Below are positions 8,357 through 16,348 of a stretch of 28,621 nt of DNA, piece by piece. The notes below the pieces were generated by a model. It did not search any database and was not told the origin of the DNA. It saw only the letters and a program-made list of their open reading frames with translations. Origin of the DNA: DATEZO01 sp035255485. GTDB taxonomy: Bacteria > Pseudomonadota > Gammaproteobacteria > Burkholderiales > Burkholderiaceae_D. The stretch is taken from contig DATEZO010000202.1 of NCBI GenBank assembly GCA_035255485.1, positions 1-28,621 on the forward strand, given 5' to 3'. A program made the translations under genes and the position numbers. Numbering within the stretch: the first letter of the stretch is position 1; every line of letters starts with the position of its first letter.

Positions 8357-8393
8357 TCTGGATGTTCTTTCATCAGACGAAAGAACATCCAGA
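8357..8393. repeat. Perfect 15-bp inverted repeat with 7-base loop
   Basis: TCTGGATGTTCTTTC (8357-8371) and GAAAGAACATCCAGA (8379-8393) are exact complements around the loop ATCAGAC. It lies between the amt stop (8445) and the methyltransferase remnant, both on the minus strand. It could end the amt transcript, but no T-tract follows on either strand and the stem is AT-rich. Unrecognised. Confidence 0.8.
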
Positions 8394-8444
8394 TGGGATG
8401 GCGACAATTTACGTTTTTATTGGGATAAAACAGTCATTGGTTCT

Positions 8445-9647
8445 TTACCAGCGCGACTCACGCTCCGGTGTTGCCGTAATATTATGGATCGAGAGGTCGG
8501 CGCCATCGTATTCCTGTTCAGGATCAAGGCGAATCCCGATCATTTTCTTGAGTCCGCCATAAATGATCAAGCCGCCTGCCGCGGCAATCAGGATGCCGAT
8601 CACCGTGCCGAGCAATTGCGCCCCAAGCGACACCCCCCCTATGCCGCCCAACGCCTTGACACCGAAAATGCCGGCGGCAATACCGCCCCATGCACCGCAC
8701 AATCCATGCAGAGGCCAGACACCGAGCACATCATCGATCTTCCATTTATTTTGCGTTAGCGTAAACATCCATACAAAAATTGCCCCTGCGATCCCGCCGG
8801 TTACCAGTGCGCCCAATGGATGCATCAGATCCGAACCGGCGCATACGGCAACCAGGCCAGCTAGCGGCCCATTGTATGCGAAGCCTGGATCATTTTTACC
8901 CAGAAAAACTGCAACTAGCGTACCACCGACCATTGCCATCAATGAGTTGATGGCAACCAAGCCATTCATTTTGTCCAGCGTTTGCGCACTCATGACATTG
9001 AATCCGAACCAGCCTACGGTAAGAATCCAGGCACCCAATGCCAGGAACGGTATGCTTGACGGCGGATGGGCAGCCACTGCGCCATCCTTTGAATATCGCC
9101 CGCGACGGGCTCCCAGCATCAATACCGCCGGCAACGCGATCCAGCCACCGACGGCATGAACCACGATCGAGCCGGCAAAATCATGGAATTCTTCAGAAAA
9201 TACTGATTTGATCCATGCCTGGATACCAAATGCATGATTCCATGCAATGCCTTCGAAAAGCGGATAAACCAGGCCGACGAGTAAGGCGGTTGCGATCAAT
9301 TGCGGATAAAATTTTGCCCGCTCGGCGATGCCACCGGAAATAATGGCTGGAATCGCCGCAGCAAATGTCAGCAAAAAGAAAAACTTGACCAGTTCAAAAC
9401 CATTCCGCGCCGACAGCACTTCCGCATTACCAAAAAAATTCGTTCCGTATGCAATGTAGTATCCAACAAAGAAATAGGCAATCGTCGATACTGCGAAATC
9501 CACCAGGATTTTGACCAAGGCATTGACCTGATTTTTTTTACGCACCGTGCCAAGCTCAAGAAACGCAAAACCGGCATGCATTGCCAGTATCATGATAGCG
9601 CCAAGCAAGATGAATAATGCGTCTGCGCCGTGTTTCAGTGCATCCAT
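8445..9647 (-). CDS. amt: Ammonium transporter (Amt/MEP family)
   Basis: This inner-membrane protein forms trimers that conduct ammonium into the cell. The 400 residues are almost wholly hydrophobic, with about eleven membrane spans, and show the pore signature: Asp156 and the first pore histidine His164 (DFAGSIVVHAVGGW), the second pore histidine His314 (PLHGLCGAWGG), and the family stretch GADLMHPLGALVTGG-like at 271-286. The cytoplasmic tail (about 372-400) has the IGIRLDPEQEYDGADLSIH form that in relatives contacts the PII protein GlnK. No cleaved signal peptide is evident; E. coli AmtB has one. The start at 9645-9647 has GGGAG ten bases upstream. No glnK lies beside it, unlike the usual glnK-amtB pair. 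Its upstream region has a sigma54 promoter and an NtrC-like site, so nitrogen limitation is the likely signal. Confidence 0.96.
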   Translation of the reverse strand: MDALKHGADALFILLGAIMILAMHAGFAFLELGTVRKKNQVNALVKILVDFAVSTIAYFFVGYYIAYGTNFFGNAEVLSARNGFELVKFFFLLTFAAAIPAIISGGIAERAKFYPQLIATALLVGLVYPLFEGIAWNHAFGIQAWIKSVFSEEFHDFAGSIVVHAVGGWIALPAVLMLGARRGRYSKDGAVAAHPPSSIPFLALGAWILTVGWFGFNVMSAQTLDKMNGLVAINSLMAMVGGTLVAVFLGKNDPGFAYNGPLAGLVAVCAGSDLMHPLGALVTGGIAGAIFVWMFTLTQNKWKIDDVLGVWPLHGLCGAWGGIAAGIFGVKALGGIGGVSLGAQLLGTVIGILIAAAGGLIIYGGLKKMIGIRLDPEQEYDGADLSIHNITATPERESRW

Positions 9648-9698
9648 GACAAAAAATCTCCCGGTAAAAGTGCAAGATTGAATTAGAGCAAGATGCAG

Positions 9699-9714
9699 AG
9701 CAATAATTGTTCCA
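9699..9714 (-). promoter_or_regulatory. Sigma54 (RpoN) promoter of amt
   Basis: On the minus strand TGGAAC-N5-TTGCT matches the sigma54 consensus TGGCAC-N5-TTGCW at ten of eleven fixed positions, with the essential GG (9712-9713) and GC (9700-9701) exactly ten bases apart. The predicted start near 9688 leaves about 40 bases to the amt ATG. Confidence 0.8.
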
Positions 9715-9784
9715 TTCCCATGTAATTAATAAATGTTTGATTTTTAACTGTTTTATTTCAATAATTGGCTGCACGACGTATTAC

Positions 9785-9799
9785 GCACTATTTTTGTGC
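9785..9799. promoter_or_regulatory. NtrC-like enhancer site upstream of amt
   Basis: GCAC-N7-GTGC, the core of the NtrC site TGCACC-N5-GGTGCA, occurs exactly, inside a slightly longer dyad (CGCAC...GTGCG, 9784-9800). It is about 70 bases upstream of the sigma54 -24 element, the usual enhancer distance. It is also just before aat on the other strand, so a role there cannot be excluded. Confidence 0.65.
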
Positions 9800-9827
9800 G
9801 CATCAGTGATCCAGTTTGGGGCTGAAG

Positions 9828-10550
9828 ATGATTTGCTGGTTGGAAAGTAATACTCCTTTTCCAGATGTATCAACCGCATTGACAGAAGTCGATGGCGCAC
9901 CTGGGCTCCTTGCCGCCGGCGGAGACTTATCGCCGCAGCGCTTGCTGCAGGCGTATCGACAAGGAATTTTTCCGTGGTTTTCGGAAGGCCAGCCGATTTT
10001 ATGGTGGAGTACCGACCCGCGTATGGTGTTGCGGACTGACCGATTTGTCATATCCGACAGCCTGAAGAAAAAATTGAGAAAGATCCACAACAGCATGCGC
10101 ACCGACGGACCGTTCGAAGTGCGTTTTGATTCCGCATTCGATCAGGTGATTGGCGCATGCGCAGCGCCGCGCAAAGGCCATGTCGGCACCTGGATCTCGC
10201 CGGAGATCATCGCCGGCTACAAGGCTTTGCACAAGCTCGGATTTGCGCATTCTTCCGAGCTTTGGATAGACGGGCAATTAGCGGGCGGCGCATACGGCGT
10301 CAGCATCGGACGCATGTTCTTTGGCGAATCCATGTTTGCACACGTTTCGGATGCGTCAAAGATTGCGCTGGCCTATCTCGTGCATTTTCTGAAAGCAAAC
10401 GGCGTACAGACAATCGACTGCCAACAGGATACATCGCACCTGGCCTCGCTTGGTGCCGTAGCAATAGCTCGCAGCAGATTTATTGAGGAACTGCAAAAAG
10501 CGGTCGAAGCACCGCAAATTGCGCAGTGGAATCCACTCGAATTATTTTAA
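9828..10550 (+). CDS. aat: Leucyl/phenylalanyl-tRNA--protein transferase
   Basis: Aat moves Leu or Phe from aminoacyl-tRNA onto proteins with N-terminal Arg or Lys, making them ClpS-ClpA substrates. The family signatures are all present: GLLAAGGDLSPQRLLQAYRQGIFPWF, ILWWSTDPR, FDQVIGACA, GTWISPEI and YGVSIGRMFFGESMF, ending in the DCQQDTSHLASLGA region. I chose the ATG at 9828 (MICWLESN), with GGGG six bases upstream, over an in-frame TTG at 9816; this gives 240 residues, close to the E. coli protein. It is followed after 82 bases by bpt and then pyrD on the same strand. The neighbour bpt and the nearby clpS-clpA belong to the same pathway. Confidence 0.97.
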   Translation: MICWLESNTPFPDVSTALTEVDGAPGLLAAGGDLSPQRLLQAYRQGIFPWFSEGQPILWWSTDPRMVLRTDRFVISDSLKKKLRKIHNSMRTDGPFEVRFDSAFDQVIGACAAPRKGHVGTWISPEIIAGYKALHKLGFAHSSELWIDGQLAGGAYGVSIGRMFFGESMFAHVSDASKIALAYLVHFLKANGVQTIDCQQDTSHLASLGAVAIARSRFIEELQKAVEAPQIAQWNPLELF

Positions 10551-10632
10551 GGGCGCGGCGAAAAACGCTTTTCCGCCTCTCGGCGACAGGTGTAAATTAT
10601 CGTGATTGACAGCGCTGCATTACAGGATGTAC

Positions 10633-11355
10633 ATGACGCACCTTAAAGACTTGCCTTTTTCCACGCTGCAGTTCTATACCACCGCACCTTATCCATGCAG
10701 TTATCTTGATGATCGGCAGGCGCGATCACAAGTTGCAACGCCATCACACTTGATCAACGCCGATGTCTATTCGGAACTCGTCAAGAATGGGTTTCGCCGC
10801 AGCGGGATCTTTACTTACCGGCCTTATTGCGACGGCTGCAATGCCTGTACACCGGTACGAGTGGATGCTGCGGCATTTACCGCCAACCGTAGTCAGCGCC
10901 GTGCCTGGAACAGGCATCAAGACTTGACGGCATGGATCACGACATTGGCCTATCTGCCTGAACACTATGATCTTTATCTGCGTTATCAGGCTGCCCGACA
11001 TGCGGGAGGCGGCATGGACCAGGACAGCCGTGAACAATATGCGCAGTTTCTGCTGCAGAGTAAAGTCAATACGCGTCTGGTTGAATTCCGTGAAGCAAAC
11101 GGCATCCTGCGTATGGTCAGCATTATCGATGTGCTCGATGATGGCTTGTCTTCCGTATATACCTTTTATGATCCGGATATAAAACACGCCTCATATGGCA
11201 CCTACAATATTTTATGGCAAGTTGAACAGGCAAAAAAATTGCAGATGTCTTATGTCTATCTTGGTTACTGGATCGAAAAAAGTACAAAAATGGCATACAA
11301 GATCAACTTCAGGCCAATTGAAGCTTTCCGATATGGAGAATGGGAAAGATTTTAG
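10633..11355 (+). CDS. bpt: Aspartate/glutamate leucyltransferase Bpt (Ate family)
   Basis: Bpt adds Leu to proteins with N-terminal Asp or Glu, feeding them to ClpS-ClpA; it belongs to the same superfamily as the eukaryotic arginyltransferase ATE1. The 240 residues show the N-terminal ATE region with the cysteine cluster YRPYCDGCNACTPVR, and the C-terminal region with SSVYTFYDPD, SYGTYNILWQVEQAKKL, YVYLGYWI and MAYKINFRPIEAF. The start is the ATG at 10633 (MTHLKDLPF), which has AGG six bases upstream and matches the usual N-terminus; in-frame ATG 10627 and TTG 10606 are less likely. It lies between aat and pyrD, the standard burkholderialean order. Confidence 0.95.
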   Translation: MTHLKDLPFSTLQFYTTAPYPCSYLDDRQARSQVATPSHLINADVYSELVKNGFRRSGIFTYRPYCDGCNACTPVRVDAAAFTANRSQRRAWNRHQDLTAWITTLAYLPEHYDLYLRYQAARHAGGGMDQDSREQYAQFLLQSKVNTRLVEFREANGILRMVSIIDVLDDGLSSVYTFYDPDIKHASYGTYNILWQVEQAKKLQMSYVYLGYWIEKSTKMAYKINFRPIEAFRYGEWERF

Positions 11356-11452
11356 GCTTTACTGGCTTTAGTCTTTCCTGGCTGTAAAATTATAATAATT
11401 AACAGCCTGCGATTCCGCATGGTTCCCGTCTCTTTCGCCAAGAAATGTATTC

Positions 11453-12496
11453 ATGTTCGACAAACTCCTGTACGGATGCGCACGCCCTTTTCTATTTTCG
11501 CTCGACCCTGAAGAAGCACATAACCTGACGCTACCGATGCTGCAGCGCGCCGCCGCGCTCGGCCTTGCCAGATTGATCTCGCAACCCGCACCCGATCCGC
11601 GCAATGTCATGGGCATCACATTCCCGAATCCGGTCGGGCTTGCCGCCGGACTCGATAAGGATGGGGCCTATATCGATGGACTGGCGGCACTGGGTTTCGG
11701 CTTTATTGAAATCGGCACCGTCACGCCGCGTGCGCAGCCGGGCAATCCGAAACCAAGGATGTTTCGCCTACCCGGGAAGCAGGCCATCATCAACCGCATG
11801 GGTTTTAACAACCACGGCGTCGATGCGTTTGTCGCAAATGTGCAGGCATCGCGATTTTATCGGAACAAGGAAGGCATTCTCGGCCTGAATATCGGGAAAA
11901 ATGCCGATACGTCGATTGAAAATGCGGCGGACGATTACCTGCTATGCCTTGAAAAGGTATATCCATACGCTGATTATGTGACGGTGAATATCTCCTCGCC
12001 GAACACCAAAAACCTGCGCCAATTGCAAGGCGGCTCCGAGCTCGAAGCGCTGCTGGCACGTCTGAAGGATGCGCAGCATCGCCTGGCAGACCTGCATATG
12101 CGTTATGTGCCGATTGCGATCAAGATCGCACCCGATCTCGACAGCGAGCAGATCAAATCCATTGCCGGTGCGCTCACGAAATACAAGATGGATGCAGTCA
12201 TTGCAACCAACACCACGATTACGCGCGATGCAGTCAAGGGCATGCCGCATGCGGAAGAAGCTGGCGGCTTGTCGGGTGCGCCGGTATTCGGGTTATCCAA
12301 CATCGTGATTCAAAGCTTGAAACGGGAGTTGGGCGACGCGCTGCCGATCATTGGCGTCGGCGGCATCTTGTCCGGCATGGATGCACGAGCCAAGATCGAT
12401 GCCGGCGCATCGCTGGTGCAGTTATACAGCGGGTTGATTTATCGTGGCCCGGCATTGGTGCGGGAGTGCGCCGAAGCGCTGCGCAAATCGGGTTAG
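11453..12496 (+). CDS. pyrD: Dihydroorotate dehydrogenase (quinone), class 2
   Basis: PyrD oxidises dihydroorotate to orotate in pyrimidine synthesis and passes electrons to membrane quinones. The 347 residues begin with the membrane-associating N-terminal helices of class 2 (to about residue 45), then the FMN barrel: NPVGLAAGLDKDG, FIEIGTVTPRAQPGNPKPRMFR, NRMGFNN, the NISSPNT loop (about 179-185) that holds the catalytic serine of class 2 enzymes, IKIAPD, and the FMN phosphate site IIGVGGILSG. The length fits the class (336 in E. coli). A TATAAT at 11391-11396 with a poor -35 may be its own promoter. The Shine-Dalgarno is weak. Confidence 0.97.
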   Translation: MFDKLLYGCARPFLFSLDPEEAHNLTLPMLQRAAALGLARLISQPAPDPRNVMGITFPNPVGLAAGLDKDGAYIDGLAALGFGFIEIGTVTPRAQPGNPKPRMFRLPGKQAIINRMGFNNHGVDAFVANVQASRFYRNKEGILGLNIGKNADTSIENAADDYLLCLEKVYPYADYVTVNISSPNTKNLRQLQGGSELEALLARLKDAQHRLADLHMRYVPIAIKIAPDLDSEQIKSIAGALTKYKMDAVIATNTTITRDAVKGMPHAEEAGGLSGAPVFGLSNIVIQSLKRELGDALPIIGVGGILSGMDARAKIDAGASLVQLYSGLIYRGPALVRECAEALRKSG

Positions 12497-12887
12497 CGTT
12501 CTATAAAAGCGGCCAGATTACCATTTGGCCACATCGCAGCCACTTATTTATACTCCCAGTTGTATTTTTAAACACCCGCAATATTGCTGCGAATTTTAAG
12601 CATTTTTAATGCATACTCCATTTGTTTATTATCCAATCAGACGATTGCTTGTTTGACTTACCCACTTGTTTTTCTGCCTTTCCGATCTGGGTCAGCGGAA
12701 ATCCAATGAGGTTTTTGTCTCGCATGCCGCCAACCACGCGATCGGAACACCCAGTAGTGATCCGGACCCCTTCATCCCAGCCATTATTATCGGACCGTTG
12801 CCTTGGCGGGAATAACGATAAAAGAAACAATTAACAGCGCTGATGCGATGGCATTATTCTCACACCGCTATCGGCAGGTTCGCCAAC
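12497..12887. other. Intergenic stretch between pyrD and clpA, possible gene remnant
   Basis: About 390 bases separate the convergent pyrD and the clpA terminator. GGCCA-N10-TGGCC (about 12521-12540) may form a hairpin past pyrD but has no T-tract. The minus strand from 12830 to 12606 is open for 74 codons (ending KQSSDWIINKWSMH) directly after a stop and without a Shine-Dalgarno. I do not recognise the product. It may be a decayed gene or chance. Confidence 0.4.
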
Positions 12888-12918
12888 AAAAAGCCCGAAC
12901 TGCTTGCACAGTTCGGGC
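12888..12918 (-). terminator. Intrinsic terminator of clpS-clpA
   Basis: On the minus strand GCCCGAACTG and CAGTTCGGGC form a perfect 10-bp stem with a six-base loop, followed by five T. It lies 21 bases past the clpA stop codon. Confidence 0.92.
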
Positions 12919-12939
12919 CTCAATTTGAAAAAGAACGGG

Positions 12940-15240
12940 TTATTCTACTTCGACAGTTTCCTGCGGCGCTGCCGGCGGCGGAACATCATCCTCGGCAAAC
13001 TCCAGCCGAATCTGGTCCTTGTCATCCAGATCAACCGTCACGCGACCTCCGGTCACAAGTTTACCGAACAGCAGTTCGTCTGCCAGCGCCTTGCGGATCA
13101 TATCCTGAATCAGGCGCGACATCGGGCGGGCGCCCATTAGCGGATCGAAGCCCTTCTTCGCGAGAAATTGGCGCAGATTATCCGTAAAGATCGCCTCCAC
13201 TTTTTTCTCATGTAGCTGCTCTTCGAGCTGCATCAGGAACTTGTCGACCACGCGCAGGATAATTTCCTCATCAAGTGCGCGGAAGCTGATGATCGCGTCC
13301 AGCCGATTGCGAAATTCCGGCGTAAACATGCGCTTGATGTCCGCCATCTCATCACCGGTTTCTTTCTTGTCGGTGAAGCCAATCGAACGCTTCTGCAGGC
13401 TCTCCGCACCAGCGTTGGTGGTCATGACAATGATTACGTTGCGGAAGTCCGCCTTGCGTCCATTGTTATCAGTCAGCGTACCGTGATCCATCACCTGCAG
13501 CAGGATATTGAAAATATCCGGATGTGCCTTTTCAATCTCGTCCAGTAATAGCACGGCATGCGGTTTCTTCGTAATTGCCTCGGTCAGCAAACCGCCCTGA
13601 TCGAAACCGACATAGCCCGGCGGCGCACCGATCAGCCGGCTCACCGCATGGCGCTCCATGTATTCCGACATGTCGAAGCGGATCAGCTCAATCCCCATGA
13701 TGAAGGCAAGCTGCTTCGCCACCTCGGTCTTGCCGACACCGGTCGGGCCGGAAAACAGAAAGGAACCGATCGGCTTGTCTGTCTTGCCGAGCCCTGCGCG
13801 CGCCATCTTGATCGCGGAAGCCAACGCTTCGATCGCCGGCTCCTGCCCGAACACGACATTTTTCAAGTCGCGATCGATCGTTTGCAGCTTGCTGCGGTCG
13901 TCCTGATTGACCGACTGTGGCGGAATGCGTGCAATCTTCGCGATGATATCTTCAATGTCCGATTTGCCAATCGTCTTTTTCTGCTTCGATTTCGGCAGGA
14001 TACGTTGCGCCGCACCTGCCTCATCGATCACGTCGATCGCCTTGTCCGGCAGATGACGATCATTGATGAAGCGAGCAGCCAGCTCCGCCGCCGATGACAA
14101 GGCGGAAGCAGAATACTTGACGCCGTGGTGCTCTTCGAAGCGTGATTTCAGGCCGCGCAGAATCTGCACTGTCTGCTCAACCGTCGGTTCGTTCACATCG
14201 ATCTTCTGGAAACGGCGTGCCAGTGCATGATCTTTCTCGAACACGCCGCGGAACTCGGTAAATGTGGTCGCGCCAATGCACTTCAGCTGGCCGCTTGCCA
14301 ATGCCGGCTTCAGCAGATTCGATGCATCAAGAGTACCGCCAGACGCAGATCCGGCCCCGATGATGGTATGAATCTCATCGATGAACAGAATGCCGTTCGG
14401 ATTATCCTTTAATTGCTTCAGCACCGACTTCAGACGCTGTTCGAAATCGCCGCGATATTTGGTGCCAGCCAACAGGGCTCCCATGTCGAGCGAATACACC
14501 ACTGCACCCTGCAGGATTTCCGGTACATCGTTTTGCGTGATGCGCCATGCCAGACCTTCCGCAATCGCAGTCTTGCCAACGCCCGCCTCGCCCACCAGCA
14601 GCGGGTTATTCTTCCGACGTCGGCACAGAGTCTGAATCACTCGCTCGACTTCCGCTTCACGTCCGATCAGCGGATCGATTTTGCCTTCCGCTGCCAATTT
14701 ATTCAGATTTTGCGTAAACTGATCGAGCGGGCTTTCCTTCTGCTGGCCTTCCGCCAGAACATCTTCGGCGCCTTCCGGGGATTTTTGCGCTTCAGCCTGT
14801 TGATCCTTGCGCACACCATGCGAGATGAAATTCACCACATCCAGTCGTGTCACACCCTGCTGATGCAGGTAATACACGGCATGCGAATCCTTCTCGCCAA
14901 AAATCGCTACCAGTACGTTCGCACCGGTCACTTCCTTCTTGCCATTGGATGCCGACTGCACATGCATGATCGCGCGCTGAATGACGCGCTGGAAACCCAA
15001 CGTCGGCTGCGTATCAACTTCGCTGGCGCCCGGTACTGTCGGCGTGTTGTCGCCGATGAAGTTGGCAAGTGTCTTGCGCAGGTCTTCTATATTTACCGCA
15101 CAGGCGCGCATCACCTCTGCTGCCGATGGATTATCCAGCAGCGCCAGCAGCAGGTGCTCGACTGTAATGAATTCGTGTCGCGCCTGTCTTGCCTCGACAA
15201 AGGCCATATGTAAACTAACTTCCAATTCCTGCGCAATCAT
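12940..15240 (-). CDS. clpA: ClpA, ATP-dependent unfoldase of the ClpAP protease
   Basis: ClpA is a hexameric AAA+ machine that unfolds proteins and threads them into ClpP. The 766 residues comprise the Clp N domain (1 to about 145), AAA-1 with Walker A GEAGVGKT (217-224) and Walker B ILFIDE (284-289), and AAA-2 with Walker A GPTGVGKT (498-505) and Walker B VLLLDE (563-568). The sequence IGFTDK in AAA-2 is at the place of the ClpP-docking IGL loop of E. coli ClpA. There is no ClpB-type middle domain. The ATG at 15238-15240 (MIAQELEVSL) overlaps the clpS stop as ATGA; longer readings into clpS lack family similarity. The length is close to E. coli ClpA (758). clpP is not in this window. Confidence 0.98.
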   Translation of the reverse strand: MIAQELEVSLHMAFVEARQARHEFITVEHLLLALLDNPSAAEVMRACAVNIEDLRKTLANFIGDNTPTVPGASEVDTQPTLGFQRVIQRAIMHVQSASNGKKEVTGANVLVAIFGEKDSHAVYYLHQQGVTRLDVVNFISHGVRKDQQAEAQKSPEGAEDVLAEGQQKESPLDQFTQNLNKLAAEGKIDPLIGREAEVERVIQTLCRRRKNNPLLVGEAGVGKTAIAEGLAWRITQNDVPEILQGAVVYSLDMGALLAGTKYRGDFEQRLKSVLKQLKDNPNGILFIDEIHTIIGAGSASGGTLDASNLLKPALASGQLKCIGATTFTEFRGVFEKDHALARRFQKIDVNEPTVEQTVQILRGLKSRFEEHHGVKYSASALSSAAELAARFINDRHLPDKAIDVIDEAGAAQRILPKSKQKKTIGKSDIEDIIAKIARIPPQSVNQDDRSKLQTIDRDLKNVVFGQEPAIEALASAIKMARAGLGKTDKPIGSFLFSGPTGVGKTEVAKQLAFIMGIELIRFDMSEYMERHAVSRLIGAPPGYVGFDQGGLLTEAITKKPHAVLLLDEIEKAHPDIFNILLQVMDHGTLTDNNGRKADFRNVIIVMTTNAGAESLQKRSIGFTDKKETGDEMADIKRMFTPEFRNRLDAIISFRALDEEIILRVVDKFLMQLEEQLHEKKVEAIFTDNLRQFLAKKGFDPLMGARPMSRLIQDMIRKALADELLFGKLVTGGRVTVDLDDKDQIRLEFAEDDVPPPAAPQETVEVE

Positions 15241-15545
15241 ACTTCCTCCATCACGCACTGCAAGGGATGTCCTGCTTTCCTGGCGTGGGTTAAAACAAGT
15301 TCGACTTTCGTGGACGCTATATCCTTGGGATACACACCGCACATGCCCTTTCCATCCCGATGGACCTTTAACATGATCTGCGTTGCAGTCTCGCGGTCCT
15401 TATTGAAATATTCCTGAATTACCGTGACGACGAATTCCATCGGCGTGTAATCATCATTCAATAGTAATACCAGATACATGGGAGGCGGCTTAAGCTTTTG
15501 CTCTTGCCGTTCAACCACGGTACTGTTGTCATGCTTGGTTGCCAT
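15237..15545 (-). CDS. clpS: ClpS, N-degron adaptor for ClpAP
   Basis: ClpS binds proteins whose first residue is Leu, Phe, Trp or Tyr and delivers them to ClpA. The 102 residues have a short flexible N-terminal arm (1 to about 20) and the ClpS core: PPMYLVLLLNDDYTPMEFVV, in which the NDD and the following residues form the pocket for the N-terminal amino group, then the helix VIQEYFNKD, MLKVHRDGKGMCGVYPKDIA, and a C-terminal KVELVLTHARKAGHPLQC. The gene overlaps clpA by four bases, so the two are probably translated together. Confidence 0.98.
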   Translation of the reverse strand: MATKHDNSTVVERQEQKLKPPPMYLVLLLNDDYTPMEFVVTVIQEYFNKDRETATQIMLKVHRDGKGMCGVYPKDIASTKVELVLTHARKAGHPLQCVMEEV

Positions 15546-15884
15546 TCGTCTATTCTAGTGTGTCCTGAAGCTTGCGCCATGCGCAAAACTAAGTAGCACT
15601 TCATGTTTATATTAATATTACGCCCTTTATTGATAGTGCGCAGATGACGATCAAATCTTCCAAATCAAGTCTTTTTATGAATATGCCCTTAGATAATAGT
15701 ATAAATATCAATTAATTTGGCTTGACTTTTCTATTTTTTGCGGGAACAATGAACATTATTGACAAGTACGCATCGTTAGCAATTGTCAATATGAAGTGAG
15801 CAAGTTTTAGGAGGGGGCAGCGGTTACGCGAAGCTTCTTGCTTTTACAGCTCGTGTGATTAGTCAATATTTGAAAGATGCTTTT
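15546..15884. promoter_or_regulatory. Divergent control region between clpS and the cold-shock gene
   Basis: This AT-rich stretch of 339 bases holds the promoters of both genes. For the cold-shock gene the best candidate is TTGACT (15722-15727), 17 bases, AACAAT (15745-15750); the -10 is poor. That would give an untranslated leader of about 130 bases, as is known for cold-shock mRNAs. The leader contains a 9-bp inverted repeat (15757-15765 with 15783-15791) and a Shine-Dalgarno-like AGGAGGGGG near 15809 that has no start codon at a usable distance. Confidence 0.5.
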
Positions 15885-16088
15885 ATGGCAACAGGTACCG
15901 TCAAGTGGTTCAACGATTCTAAAGGCTTCGGCTTTATCACCCCGGACGACGGCGGTGAAGATTTGTTTGCACACTTTTCCGCAATCCAGATGAACGGCTT
16001 TAAGACTCTCAAAGAAGGTCAAAAAGTCCAGTTCGAAGTCACGCAAGGCCCGAAAGGCAAGCAAGCTTCAAACATTCAGGCTCCCTAA
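15885..16088 (+). CDS. Cold-shock domain protein (CspA family)
   Basis: This is a 67-residue single-domain RNA/DNA chaperone that binds single strands. MATGTVKWFNDSKGFGFITPDDGGEDLFAHFSAI contains both RNA-binding motifs, RNP1 KGFGFI and RNP2 LFAHF, and the C-terminal part ends VTQGPKGKQASNIQAP. The ATG at 15885 is chosen because the conserved domain begins there; an in-frame GTG at 15855 would add ten unrelated residues. It is divergent from clpS, as cspD is in E. coli, but that position alone does not show it is a CspD functional equivalent. A strong terminator follows. Confidence 0.96.
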   Translation: MATGTVKWFNDSKGFGFITPDDGGEDLFAHFSAIQMNGFKTLKEGQKVQFEVTQGPKGKQASNIQAP

Positions 16089-16104
16089 TTTCAGGATAGT
16101 CGAT

Positions 16105-16133
16105 AAAAACCCCGCTTTGGCGGGGTTTTTTTT
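16105..16133 (+). terminator. Intrinsic terminator of the cold-shock gene
   Basis: CCCCGC-TTTG-GCGGGG is flanked by five A on the left and eight T on the right, extending the stem. It begins 17 bases after the stop codon. The A-tract would let it act on the other strand too. Confidence 0.95.
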
Positions 16134-16348
16134 ATCCTTCCCCGCAAACCTGCCTGTTCTCAACTATTTAAAGTCATTCTGATACGGACCACAAGGAAAT
16201 GCAATTCCAAATTAACAAGGAAAATGGGAAAAATTTCACTTTTAAAAATATCGGTGAAATATCAGCATATTACGGCCAATTGAAGAAAAGAAAAATTGCA
16301 TTTTTACTACTATTAAATAGTGGCCTCACGAAATTGATACTAACAAGC

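Noticed and set aside
15241..15342. Extended clpA start inside clpS
   Set aside because: The extra 34 residues overlap clpS in another frame and have no family similarity; the ATGA-coupled ATG at 15240 gives the standard ClpA N-terminus.
15855..15884. GTG start of the cold-shock protein
   Set aside because: It adds ten residues not found in the family; the domain begins at the ATG 15885.
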